Assembly (NCBI GenBank): GCA_017307285.1
Contig: JAFKFI010000067.1
Location: forward strand, 1-51,232
Reading direction: 5' to 3'
From: Alphaproteobacteria bacterium
GTDB taxonomy: Bacteria > Pseudomonadota > Alphaproteobacteria > Acetobacterales > Acetobacteraceae
DNA length: 51,232 nucleotides
The notes below the pieces were generated by a model that was not told the origin of the DNA, ran no database searches, and saw only the letters and a program-made list of their open reading frames with translations. Both the position numbers and the translations under genes were made by a program. Shown one piece after another: positions 1 to 8,049 of the stretch. Within the stretch, counting starts at the first letter, position 1, and the number at the start of each line of letters is the position of its first letter.

Positions 1-2370
1 CATCGGCGATTGCGGCGAGGCCAGGATGTAGAGGTCCTGCGCCGCCTGGGTCAGGCTGCGCAGCGGCACGACGTTGAGGTCGGCCAGCATCGCGTCCCAT
101 GCTTGCGCGTAGTCGGCCTCGTAAAGTTTGATCACGTCGCGCTCCAGGGCGCGCAGCTCGGGGCCGTTGGGGTCGAGCTCGGTCTTGGCGCCGAGCACCC
201 AGCTTTCCGAGGCGACGCTCTTGGCCGCGCCCGCGAGCGAGGGCAACAGCACCTTATGGAAGCCCTCGACGGTGAAGAAGCCGGGAATGCCGTCATCCAT
301 CGACTTGCCCGACGCGCGGACGAACACGCCGATGCCCGCCGCGCCGAGCGCGTCGCGCGGGCGCCACGGCGGGATACGCTGCGCCGCGGCGGAGGGGCGG
401 ATGCGCGAGTAGACGCGCTGCGCCAGCGACACGCGGCTGAACGTGGTGCGCGCCTTGGCGACCAGCTCGCCGTCGAGTGTCACGGGCGGCAAGGGCTCGG
501 CGAGCAGCGCGTCGAGGTGCCGCAGCAAGGCCTCGCGCATCGGCGCGTAGGTCGCCCCCGGATAGGCTTGCTGCCAGTCGAGCATCATCCATTCATGCAC
601 GAGCCCACGATCGAGCGGGCCGGCGCCGCCGAGCATGAGATAGACGCGGGTTGCCTCGTAGAGGAAGTCGGGCCGGTTGAAGTTGCCGCGCATCTGCGCT
701 TCGAGCCGCCAGATCAGGCGGGGCAGCAGCGCGCGTTCGAGGGCGTGGCGGTAGACGATGCCCCCGGCGGCGGCGAGCTTGGCGTCCTGCGACAGCCCGA
801 ACCCGAGCCACGAGCCGGCGGGCTCGCCCACCTTGTCGGGGCTGCGCGGCAGCGCGCGGGCCTGGTCGAGCAGCGGCGCAAGACGCGGCAGGTCGGCGTC
901 GTTGACCGGATCGAGCGGCAGCGAACTGGCGGTCTTCTCATAGGCGGCAAGGGCGGCGGAGGCGGCGTCGATCTCCTGCTGCCCGGCACTCCGTGCGTGC
1001 CATAGCAAGCCGCCCACGACGACCACGGCGAGCAGCGCGGCGGCGAACCCGGCGGCGCGCAGCAGAAAGCGCCGGCGTACCGCGCCGGGACGCTCCGACA
1101 CCAGCATGGCCTCGCCGAAAATCACCTCGCGCAGCAGGCGTTCGAGGAAGTAGCTGCGTCCTTGTTCCGGCCGCAAGCTTGGGGCGCGGCGCTGATCGAG
1201 GCCGAAGGCCCGGGCGAGGGCGCCGGTCAGCCGGTCGATCGGCGTGCCCTCCTGCGTGCCGGAGGTGAGATAGACGCCGCGCAGCAAGGGCGCCCGGTCG
1301 AGCCGCGAGCCGCCGAAGGCTTCCTGCAGGAACGCCATCAGCGGCTGTTCCAGGCTTGCGACCTGGGCGGGAAAGCCGGCGATCAGCGCTCTCCGATCCG
1401 GGCTGCGCTCGGCCTGCAGGCGATCGAATAGCCGCGCGTCGAGGCGTTGCACGAGCGCGTGGAACTCTTCCGCGAAGGACGCCACCGGCCCCGCCTCGTC
1501 GACGCCGAGCGGGAAGGTGGCGCCCCAGACCTGGGCGCGCTTCTCGCGGTCGAGGTCGTCGAAGAACTCAGTGAAGCCCGCGATCAGGTCGGCCTTGGTG
1601 AATATCGCATACACTGGAATCCGGGCGCCGAGGCGGGTTTCCAGTTCCGTGACCCGCCGGCGGATGGCGCGGGCGTGGGCGAGGCGCTCGTCGGCCGAGG
1701 CTTGCGCGATGTCGCTGAGCGCGATGGCAACGACCACGCCGTTCAGCGGCTGGCGCGTGCGGGTGCGTTTCAGGAGGTCGAGGAACGCCTCCCAGCCACC
1801 GCGATCGACGGCGGCGTCGGAATCCTGCGTGGTGTAGCGGCCCGCCGTGTCGATCAGCACGGCGTTCTCGGTGAACCACCAGTCGCAGAGACGCGTGCCG
1901 CCGACGCCGGCCACGGCGCCCTGGCCCATCTCGGCGGCGAGGGGGAAACGCAGGCCGGCATTGAGGAGCGCAGTCGTCTTGCCGGCGCCGGAGGGGCCGA
2001 TGATGGCGTACCAGGGCTGCTCGTACAGATAGCCGCGGGTGCCCCGCGCGCGCTTCAGCAAGCGCAGCGCCGTCGCCATTCGCTCGCGTAGAGCCGCCCC
2101 CTCCTCTGCGACCGCGACTGCGGTGGGGTCGGCGGTGCTGGCCGCGACGCCCTCGGTCAGCGCCGCATCGCGCCGCCGCCGCCGAAGGTCGAGCAGCAGG
2201 TTCGCGCCGGCCCAGACCAGCAGCATCAGGATGACGATGACGAGGCGAGCGACCCACCCTTCGAGCGGCGACCACAACGGCCCGAAGAACCAGACCAGGG
2301 CGGCCAGCAAGGCGGTCCCGACGAAGCTGAGGAACCAGCGAGACAGGAGGAACGCAACGACGGACTTCAT
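1..2370 (-). CDS. tssM: Type VI secretion membrane protein TssM/IcmF, 3' end outside window
   Basis: The reading frame runs from an ATG at 2370 to the window edge without a stop (790 codons); the family is usually about 1100-1200 residues, so the periplasmic C-terminus lies outside. Two hydrophobic segments sit in the first 60 residues, then a GTPase-like cytoplasmic domain with the P-loop GPSGAGKTT at residues 125-133, a third membrane segment near 437-457, and the start of the IcmF-related periplasmic region, including motifs such as LYEADYAQAWDAML. TssM is the inner-membrane anchor of the type VI secretion baseplate, working with TssL and TssJ. None of those partners is inside the window; they may lie to the left. 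The upstream gene on the same strand is manC, 105 bp away. Family call is firm; activity of the system cannot be judged. Confidence 0.9.
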   Translation of the reverse strand, partial: MKSVVAFLLSRWFLSFVGTALLAALVWFFGPLWSPLEGWVARLVIVILMLLVWAGANLLLDLRRRRRDAALTEGVAASTADPTAVAVAEEGAALRERMATALRLLKRARGTRGYLYEQPWYAIIGPSGAGKTTALLNAGLRFPLAAEMGQGAVAGVGGTRLCDWWFTENAVLIDTAGRYTTQDSDAAVDRGGWEAFLDLLKRTRTRQPLNGVVVAIALSDIAQASADERLAHARAIRRRVTELETRLGARIPVYAIFTKADLIAGFTEFFDDLDREKRAQVWGATFPLGVDEAGPVASFAEEFHALVQRLDARLFDRLQAERSPDRRALIAGFPAQVASLEQPLMAFLQEAFGGSRLDRAPLLRGVYLTSGTQEGTPIDRLTGALARAFGLDQRRAPSLRPEQGRSYFLERLLREVIFGEAMLVSERPGAVRRRFLLRAAGFAAALLAVVVVGGLLWHARSAGQQEIDAASAALAAYEKTASSLPLDPVNDADLPRLAPLLDQARALPRSPDKVGEPAGSWLGFGLSQDAKLAAAGGIVYRHALERALLPRLIWRLEAQMRGNFNRPDFLYEATRVYLMLGGAGPLDRGLVHEWMMLDWQQAYPGATYAPMREALLRHLDALLAEPLPPVTLDGELVAKARTTFSRVSLAQRVYSRIRPSAAAQRIPPWRPRDALGAAGIGVFVRASGKSMDDGIPGFFTVEGFHKVLLPSLAGAAKSVASESWVLGAKTELDPNGPELRALERDVIKLYEADYAQAWDAMLADLNVVPLRSLTQAAQDLYILASPQSPM

Positions 2371-2475
2371 GGGACTCATTCCTGGCGGCACGGCGCGGGC
2401 TGTTCGGTCGGATACCTTGCCGACCCGAGACGATTGTAACCTGCCGCGCGTCGATGTGCCGCGAAAATCGAGCCG

Positions 2476-3900
2476 CTACGATCGCCCGTAGGTGTCTTCG
2501 ATCCGCACGATGTCGTCCTCGCCGAGATAGGCGCCGGATTGCACCTCGATCAGCGTCAAGGGAATGCGGCCTGGGTTCTCCAGGCGGTGCACGCAGCCGA
2601 GCGGGAGGTAGATGCTCTCGTTCTCGCGCACGAGTTTTTCCTCTTCATCGCACGTCACCAGCGCGCTGCCGTTGACCACGACCCAGTGCTCGGCGCGATG
2701 GAAATGCTTCTGCAGAGAGAGCTTGTGGCCCGGAGTGACCACGATGCGCTTCACCTGGAAGCGATCGCCGGAGATCAGGGTCTCGTAGAAGCCCCAGGGC
2801 CGGTACACCCGGTTATGCGCCACCGCCTCGTGCCGGCCGGCCTGCTTCAGCCGATCGACGACGCGCTTGACGTCCTGCGCATGGTCGCGGTGCATCGCCA
2901 GCACCGCATCCTTGGTCACGACCACCACCGCGTCGGCGAGGCCGACCACCGCGGTCAACACGCCGTCGCTACGGACGTAGCAATTCTCCGCCGCCTCTAG
3001 CAGCACGTCGCCAAGGGCCACGTTGCCGCCCTGATCTTTCTCGCCGAGATCCCACAGCGCGCCCCAGCTGCCGACGTCGGACCAGCCGATGTCGGCCGGG
3101 GCGACGGCGGCGCGGGTGGTCTTTTCCGCCACCGCGTAGTCGAGGCTGATGTTCGGGCCGGCGGCGAAGGGCTCGGGGGCGAGGCGGATGAAGTCGAGGT
3201 CCTGCGTCCGCTCTGCGACGGCGCGGCGCACCGCGCTCAGCACCTCGGGGGCGTAGCCCTCCAGTTCCTCCAGCAGCGTGCGCGCGGTGAACACGAACAT
3301 GCCCGAGTTCCACAGATGCCGGCCGGACGCCACGAGCGTGGCGGCCGTCGATGCATCGGGCTTCTCGACGAAGCGCGCCAACGCGTGGATGCCGGGGAGG
3401 CCGGGCAGGGCATCGCCGACCTCGATGTAGCCGTAGCCTGTCTCGGCGGCTGCCGGCTTCATGCCGAAGGTCACGATGCGTCCCTGCCGCGCCGCCGCGA
3501 CCGCGCGGTCCAGGAGCCGGCGCAACGCCTCGGTGTCCGGGATCGCGTGATCGGCCGGCATCATCCACAGCACGGCATCCGGGTCGCTCTCGGCCACCAG
3601 CAGCGCGGCGGCGGCAATCGCGGGGGCGCTATTCCGGCCGACCGGCTCCAGCACGATGCGGGCGCCCTCGATGCCGGCGGCGCGCAGCTGTTCGGCGATG
3701 AGGAACCGGTGCTCCTGGTTGCATACCACGATTGGCGGGGCGAAATCCTGGCCGTGGGCGCGCCGGGCCGTCTCCTGGATCATCGAACTGTCCGATATCA
3801 GCGGCCAGAGCTGCTTCGGAAAGCTCTCGCGCGACACCGGCCAGAGCCGGCTGCCCGAGCCGCCGGACAGGATGACGGGAATGACGCGCTGTTCGCTCAT
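2476..3900 (-). CDS. manC: Mannose-1-phosphate guanylyltransferase / mannose-6-phosphate isomerase
   Basis: The 474-residue protein has the full bifunctional architecture. An N-terminal nucleotidyltransferase domain carries the pyrophosphorylase signature GGSGSRLWPVSRESFPKQ at residues 13-30, and a C-terminal type II phosphomannose isomerase cupin carries the metal-binding stretch QKHFHRAEHW at 397-406. The enzyme makes GDP-mannose from mannose-1-phosphate and GTP, and the cupin half interconverts fructose-6-phosphate and mannose-6-phosphate, feeding exopolysaccharide or LPS sugars. Length matches the AlgA/XanB/CpsB/ManC family. No phosphomannomutase or polysaccharide cluster is adjacent, so the product polymer is unknown. 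The start at 3900 gives the usual short leader before the signature. Confidence 0.93.
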   Translation of the reverse strand: MSEQRVIPVILSGGSGSRLWPVSRESFPKQLWPLISDSSMIQETARRAHGQDFAPPIVVCNQEHRFLIAEQLRAAGIEGARIVLEPVGRNSAPAIAAAALLVAESDPDAVLWMMPADHAIPDTEALRRLLDRAVAAARQGRIVTFGMKPAAAETGYGYIEVGDALPGLPGIHALARFVEKPDASTAATLVASGRHLWNSGMFVFTARTLLEELEGYAPEVLSAVRRAVAERTQDLDFIRLAPEPFAAGPNISLDYAVAEKTTRAAVAPADIGWSDVGSWGALWDLGEKDQGGNVALGDVLLEAAENCYVRSDGVLTAVVGLADAVVVVTKDAVLAMHRDHAQDVKRVVDRLKQAGRHEAVAHNRVYRPWGFYETLISGDRFQVKRIVVTPGHKLSLQKHFHRAEHWVVVNGSALVTCDEEEKLVRENESIYLPLGCVHRLENPGRIPLTLIEVQSGAYLGEDDIVRIEDTYGRS

Positions 3901-3935
3901 GCGGGTGCTGCGGTTCCGGGCCGGGGTTGCGTAAA

Positions 3936-4012
3936 GAGGCGGGACGAAGCCCGCTCTACCGGGATTTGTAGGACGGAAGCGCCGGCCGGCGTAGGGCGGA
4001 ATTCACTCCGCC
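3936..4012. repeat. Two short palindromes, one of the dispersed GTAGGGCGGAA family
   Basis: Between the manC start and the stop of the first OmpA-like gene lie two hairpins. One pairs GCGGG and CCCGC around 3939-3954; the other is ggcgga/tccgcc at 3995-4012 inside the string gtagggcggaattcactccg. The second shares its core with the palindromes at 44368-44417 and 49853-49922. They probably are REP-type elements and may also end transcription of the OmpA gene, although no T-run follows. Confidence 0.55.
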
Positions 4013-4015
4013 ATC

Positions 4016-5110
4016 TCAGCGGATGATAATTTCCACCCGGCGGTTCTGCGGCTCGCGTACGCCGTTGCCCGTCGGCACAAGGAGATGCGTCTCGCCGAAG
4101 CCCTGCACGCTGATCGCGTCGCGGGGGACGCCGTTCCGTACCAGTTCAGCGGTGACGGTCTGCGCCCGGCGGACGGAGAGGCGCTGGTTGTACTCCGGGG
4201 TACCCGAGGTATCGGTGTAGCCGTTGACCTCGATGCGCGTGTACTGCACGCGTGTGGAGTTTTCGGCGGCCTCGCGGACGATCTGCCGGCCCCGATCGGT
4301 CAGATCGGCGCGGTCCCAGTCGAAGAATATCAGATACGAGCGCGCCGGCGCCGGGGCGGGGGCCGCCACGGGCGCGGGGGCAGGGGCCGGGGGTGGGGCG
4401 ACGTTGAAGGCGTAGCGCACGCCGAGCAGCACGCTGTGGTTGTACTGATTGCGCAGGTCGAAATTGCCCGCGCCTAAGGTCGGTGGCGAGCCCTGCACCG
4501 CAGTCGCCTTGAAGGCCTGCGGACCGAGCGCCTCGAAGAAGCGGTACTCGCTGGTAATCGACAGGCCCGGCACGTTGGGGATCGGCCACGAGAGGCCGGC
4601 GATCACCTGGTAGGCGAAGCCGCCCTGCGTGTCGTTGGTCCGCAGCGCAAAGGGATAGTTGGTGCCGGTCGCGGCAATATTGTCGAGCGTGGTCCAGGCA
4701 TAGCCGGCCCCGAGCCCGAGATAGGGGTAGAGCCAGGGCACGCCGATATCCATGTCGAACAGCGCGTTGGCCATCACTGCCGTGGAGTGCAGGTCGCCGC
4801 CGAGCGCGGTCGGGAACACGGTTCCGGTGAGATGGCCGGGCGAGTTCTGGCGGTAGCTGCCCTCGATCTCCAGCCGGACGCCGTTGCCGAAGCCATAGCC
4901 GATGCTGCCGACCGCGCCGAAGCCGCTGCTGCCGGTGAAATTCAGGCCGGGCGTGCGAAGCGCGGGCGAGGGCCGCACGTTGACATCCTGCAGGTAATTG
5001 TAGCCGGCCCCGGCGCCGATATAGAGGCCTTGAAATGGCTGCGCCCGCGCCGCCACGGGAAGGGCGAGAAAGCTCGCCGCGAGCAAAGCGACCCGGAACC
5101 GCATGGTCAT
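4016..5110 (-). CDS. OmpA-family outer membrane protein (copy 1 of 3)
   Basis: A 364-residue protein with a signal peptide (first 23 residues, ending ARA before QPF), an N-terminal eight-strand barrel region rich in alternating aromatic and glycine residues (GLYIGAGAGYNYL at the start), a Pro/Ala hinge near residue 240-255, and a C-terminal OmpA peptidoglycan-binding domain. The latter has the conserved NGYTDTSG and LSVRRAQ stretches, whose Asp and Arg normally hold diaminopimelate. It should tether the outer membrane to peptidoglycan. ATG at 5110 is chosen; ATG at 5104 would also preserve the signal peptide. It is the last of three tandem paralogues on this strand and the most divergent in DNA sequence over the shared domain. 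Confidence 0.9.
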   Translation of the reverse strand: MTMRFRVALLAASFLALPVAARAQPFQGLYIGAGAGYNYLQDVNVRPSPALRTPGLNFTGSSGFGAVGSIGYGFGNGVRLEIEGSYRQNSPGHLTGTVFPTALGGDLHSTAVMANALFDMDIGVPWLYPYLGLGAGYAWTTLDNIAATGTNYPFALRTNDTQGGFAYQVIAGLSWPIPNVPGLSITSEYRFFEALGPQAFKATAVQGSPPTLGAGNFDLRNQYNHSVLLGVRYAFNVAPPPAPAPAPVAAPAPAPARSYLIFFDWDRADLTDRGRQIVREAAENSTRVQYTRIEVNGYTDTSGTPEYNQRLSVRRAQTVTAELVRNGVPRDAISVQGFGETHLLVPTGNGVREPQNRRVEIIIR

Positions 5111-5122
5111 CCTCTTCTAGAT

Positions 5123-5141
5123 CCCGCCCATATCGGGCGGG
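5123..5141 (-). promoter_or_regulatory. Hairpin in the leader of OmpA copy 1
   Basis: A perfect 7-bp inverted repeat (cccgccc - atatc - gggcggg) lies 13-31 bases upstream of the start codon. It could be a 5' UTR stem affecting translation, or part of an operator. There is no T-run for termination of copy 2, which already has its own hairpin at 5270-5287. Confidence 0.35.
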
Positions 5142-5269
5142 CCGCTCGGGAATATCGTCCCGCGGCATTCAACGCGCATCCCTGGGTAGCACGGGAATCC
5201 TCACCCGAGGGTATCGCTCCTCATTGTTTTCGCAAACTGTGCTTTGGCGACAACAGCCGTACGCAGGAA

Positions 5270-5287
5270 GGGCGCCTTTCGGCGCCC
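5270..5287 (-). terminator. Rho-independent terminator after OmpA copy 2
   Basis: A 7-bp GC stem (gggcgcc / ggcgccc) closes a tetranucleotide loop about 28 bases past the copy 2 stop. On the minus strand it is followed by a short pyrimidine run (CTTCCT). It suggests the three OmpA-like genes are separate transcription units. Confidence 0.65.
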
Positions 5288-5314
5288 TCCCGTCTCCGCA
5301 ACCCGAGCGCCTGC

Positions 5315-6472
5315 TCAGCGGATGATGATCTCCACCCGGCGGTTCTGCGGCTCGCGCACGCCGTCGGCAGTCGGCACCAACAGATGGGTCTGGCCGAAGC
5401 CCTGGATGCTGATCGCGTTGCGCGGCACCCCGTTGCGCACGAGCTCCGCGGCCACGGCCTGCGCGCGGCGGACCGAGAGCCGCTGGTTGTAGGCCGGCGA
5501 CCCCGAGGTATCGGTGTAGCCGTTCACCTCGATCCGCGTGTACTGAACCCGGGTCGAGTTCTCCGCCGCCTCGCGGATGATCTGCCGGGCGCGGCTGGTC
5601 AGATCGGCCCGATCCCAATCGAAGAAGACCAGATAAGAACGCGCAGGGGCCGGTGCCGGGGCCGCCACGGGCGCGGGCGCGGGCGGCGGAGGGGCCGCCG
5701 TGTTGAAGGCGTAGCGGACGCCCAGCAGGATGCTGTGGTTGAACTGATCCCCCGCCTTGGTCTGGACGAACGAGCGGTTGAACCCGGTGTCGATCGCGCC
5801 ATTGAACTTGTCGCCGTCGAGCACGCCGAAGAAGCGATATTCGGCGGTCAGCGACAGACCAGGGACAGCGTCGATCGGGTAGGCGAGGCCGGCTATGACC
5901 TGATAGGCGAAGTTCCCGTCGGTGTCGTTCGACTTATAGAAGAACGGGAAGTTCGTTCCATAAGAATGCACTGAGTTGTAGGTCGTCCACGCATAGCCGG
6001 CGCCGACGCCGAGATACGGGAAGACATAGCTCTTGCCGCCGGTCCAATTCGAGACGTCGAAATCATACAGCGCGTTGACCATCACGCCGTACGTGGTCTC
6101 GCTGCCACCCGAATTGGTCGGGAAGGGCGTGCCGGTGAGCTTGCTCACGCCATTGTTGCGGACATTGCCTTCCAGCTCGACGCGCAGCCCGTTGCCGAAC
6201 CCCCAGCCGAGGCTCATCACGCCTACGTAGCCCGGATCATATTCCTTCGTCAGGCCGGTGTTCACGCCGAGCGGCACGCCTCCGAAGCCGGAGCCGAGGA
6301 TGATGCCGGTGCCCGGACCATTCACCACCTCCAAACCTTTGACGTCCTGGTTCTGTCTGAAATTCACGCCGGCGCCGGCTCCCACATACAAGCCGGTCAC
6401 GGGCTGCGCGGATGCGGCAAACGGTGCAGCTGCCAACACCGTCGCGACCAGTAGCGCACCTCGAAATTGCAT
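5315..6472 (-). CDS. OmpA-family outer membrane protein (copy 2 of 3)
   Basis: A 385-residue paralogue of the neighbouring genes. It has a signal peptide ending ASA near residue 22, a barrel region beginning GLYVGAGAGVNF, a Pro/Ala-rich hinge near 260-280, and a C-terminal OmpA domain containing NGYTDTSGSPAYNQRLSVRR and ending VEIIIR. The barrel differs strongly from copies 1 and 3, while the C-terminal domain is nearly the same. At DNA level a stretch around 5532-5590 is almost identical to 6952-7010 of copy 3. Product: outer-membrane protein bound to peptidoglycan. The gene has a terminator downstream and a 260-bp upstream interval, so it is probably transcribed alone. Confidence 0.9.
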   Translation of the reverse strand: MQFRGALLVATVLAAAPFAASAQPVTGLYVGAGAGVNFRQNQDVKGLEVVNGPGTGIILGSGFGGVPLGVNTGLTKEYDPGYVGVMSLGWGFGNGLRVELEGNVRNNGVSKLTGTPFPTNSGGSETTYGVMVNALYDFDVSNWTGGKSYVFPYLGVGAGYAWTTYNSVHSYGTNFPFFYKSNDTDGNFAYQVIAGLAYPIDAVPGLSLTAEYRFFGVLDGDKFNGAIDTGFNRSFVQTKAGDQFNHSILLGVRYAFNTAAPPPPAPAPVAAPAPAPARSYLVFFDWDRADLTSRARQIIREAAENSTRVQYTRIEVNGYTDTSGSPAYNQRLSVRRAQAVAAELVRNGVPRNAISIQGFGQTHLLVPTADGVREPQNRRVEIIIR

Positions 6473-6490
6473 TCGCCTTCACTCCTCGTT

Positions 6491-6508
6491 CGATCGGTCG
6501 ATTGCGGC
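6491..6508 (-). promoter_or_regulatory. Upstream motif shared by OmpA copies 2 and 3
   Basis: The 12-base string tcggtcgattgc occurs here, about 25-35 bases before the copy 2 start, and again near 7972-7984, about 80 bases before the copy 3 start. The different spacing argues against a simple shared ribosome-binding region; it may be a common regulator site or remnant homology from duplication. Confidence 0.3.
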
Positions 6509-6588
6509 AAGGACCACCCCGGTGGCGTTCCCGTAAAGCCACGATCTCGTGGGTGATGAACGCAGGTGCAGCATAAAGGAGACTTTAG

Positions 6589-6608
6589 TTTCCGCGGACT
6601 TGCGGAAA
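6589..6608. promoter_or_regulatory. Perfect inverted repeat upstream of OmpA copy 2
   Basis: tttccgc and gcggaaa are separated by six bases, about 117-136 bases upstream of the copy 2 start. Its position between the copy 3 terminator and the copy 2 gene suggests an operator, but no regulator is known and it may be chance. Confidence 0.3.
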
Positions 6609-6683
6609 GAATCCCGCCGCGTTGCGGAATTGCCACAGATGGCGAGCTCAGACTTTGGGAACCAGTAGGCGGGACAAAGAAAA

Positions 6684-6703
6684 GGGGCGCCTCGCGGCGC
6701 CCC
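6684..6703 (-). terminator. Rho-independent terminator after OmpA copy 3
   Basis: An 8-bp perfect stem (ggggcgcc / ggcgcccc) with a four-base loop is followed on the minus strand by TTTTCTTTG, a good U-rich tail. It lies 30 bases past the copy 3 stop. Confidence 0.85.
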
Positions 6704-6732
6704 CCAGCCAGCCTGTCCAGTGAAAGTCGCAG

Positions 6733-7896
6733 CTACTGGATGATGATTTCCACACGGCGGTTCTGCGGCTCGCGCACACCGGGGCCGGTGGGCACCAGCA
6801 GATGCGTCTCGCCGAAGCCTTGGATCGAGATCGAGCCACGCGGCACGCCGTTCTTGACCAGTTCGGCGGCGACTGCGTTCGCCCGGCGGATCGACAGGCC
6901 CATGTTGTACTTGGGCGTGCCCGAGGTATCCGTGTAGCCGTTGACCTGGATGCGCGTGTACTGAACCCGGGTCGAGTTCTCCGCCGCCTCGCGGATGATC
7001 TGCCGCGCGCGGTCGGTCAGGTTGTACTTGTCCCAGTCGAAGAACACGAGATAGGAGCGCGCCGGCTGCACGACGGGAGCCGGTGCCGGAGCCGCGACCA
7101 CGGGCGGCGGGGCGGCGTTGAAGGCGTAGCGCACGCCGAGCAGGATGCTGTGATTGTAGTCCGTCTGTGCCCGAGCCTGGCCGTGATAGAGGCCTGCCGG
7201 AATGCCGGCGGGCGCCAGCGAGCCGTAGGTCACGAAGCTCCCGTCATAGTTGCGTCCGCCGGTGAGCGCCATGAAGCGATACTCGGCGGTGAGGGCAAGA
7301 CCCGGCACCTGCGGAATGGGGATCGCCGCACCGAGAATCGCCTGGACCGCGAACGAGCCCTCGGTCTTGTTCGAGGTGAACTGGTTGCCGAAGTTGTCGA
7401 ACGACCGCACGTTGGACCACTCGGCCCACTGATAGCCGACGCCGACGCCGACATACGGCGCCACGTAGGGGACCATGTTGAAGTCGTAGAGGACGTTCAC
7501 CATCGGGCCGTATTTCTGCTCGGTCCCGCCGGCATGTGGCGCAGAACGATTGCTGATGCCGTTGTTGGTGAACTTGTCGACCGAGTTGTTGCGATAGCTG
7601 CCCTCGAGCTCGGCGCGCAACCCGTTGCCGAAGCCCCAGCCGATGCTGCCGAGGCCGACGAAGCCGGGGTTGAAGCTCAGCCGATTGCCGACCAGGTTGG
7701 CCCCGTTCGGCAGGGTCGCACCGGTGAAGCGGCTGTTGATGTCAAGATCCTGCATGAAATTGACACCCGCGCCGGCGCCGACATACAGGCCCGAGATCGG
7801 CTGCGACTGGGCGTTTGCCGCCGTCGGCGCGGCCAGCAAAGCAGCCAACGGCGCGGCCAGCACGGTCGCTGCTAGAAGCGCGCTCCGGAAGTTCAT
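6733..7896 (-). CDS. OmpA-family outer membrane protein (copy 3 of 3)
   Basis: A 387-residue protein. ATG at 7896 is preferred over the upstream TTG at 7911 because AGGAGAG lies just before it and it starts a clean signal peptide (ending ANA near residue 29). The barrel region begins GLYVGAGAGVNFM; a hinge rich in Pro, Ala and Val follows near residue 260-280, then an OmpA domain with VNGYTDTSGTPKYNMGLSIR and a terminal VEIIIQ. It should link outer membrane and peptidoglycan. As first of the tandem set it has its own 153-bp upstream region and a strong terminator. The C-terminal domain is far more conserved among the three copies than the barrel. Confidence 0.9.
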   Translation of the reverse strand: MNFRSALLAATVLAAPLAALLAAPTAANAQSQPISGLYVGAGAGVNFMQDLDINSRFTGATLPNGANLVGNRLSFNPGFVGLGSIGWGFGNGLRAELEGSYRNNSVDKFTNNGISNRSAPHAGGTEQKYGPMVNVLYDFNMVPYVAPYVGVGVGYQWAEWSNVRSFDNFGNQFTSNKTEGSFAVQAILGAAIPIPQVPGLALTAEYRFMALTGGRNYDGSFVTYGSLAPAGIPAGLYHGQARAQTDYNHSILLGVRYAFNAAPPPVVAAPAPAPVVQPARSYLVFFDWDKYNLTDRARQIIREAAENSTRVQYTRIQVNGYTDTSGTPKYNMGLSIRRANAVAAELVKNGVPRGSISIQGFGETHLLVPTGPGVREPQNRRVEIIIQ

Positions 7897-8049
7897 CTCT
7901 TCTCTCCTCAACTTGTCTGCCTACGCGTTCCGCGCAGCCGGGGCATCGACGCTGGATCGCGTCTCAAACCGCTCGGTCGATTGCAACCTAACATCATCCC
8001 CGAGCTTGAGGAGAGGGTTGTGATGCGTTTTTCCCTCAGTGTGGCGTCA

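Noticed and set aside
10-2491. Several long plus-strand open frames over the first 2.4 kb
   Set aside because: They lie antisense to tssM, have low-complexity Arg/Ala/Gly translations with no family resemblance, and are expected in GC-rich DNA.
7897-8049. tRNA-Sec gene near selA
   Set aside because: No cloverleaf, TTCGA-type loop or CCA end could be found in the interval.
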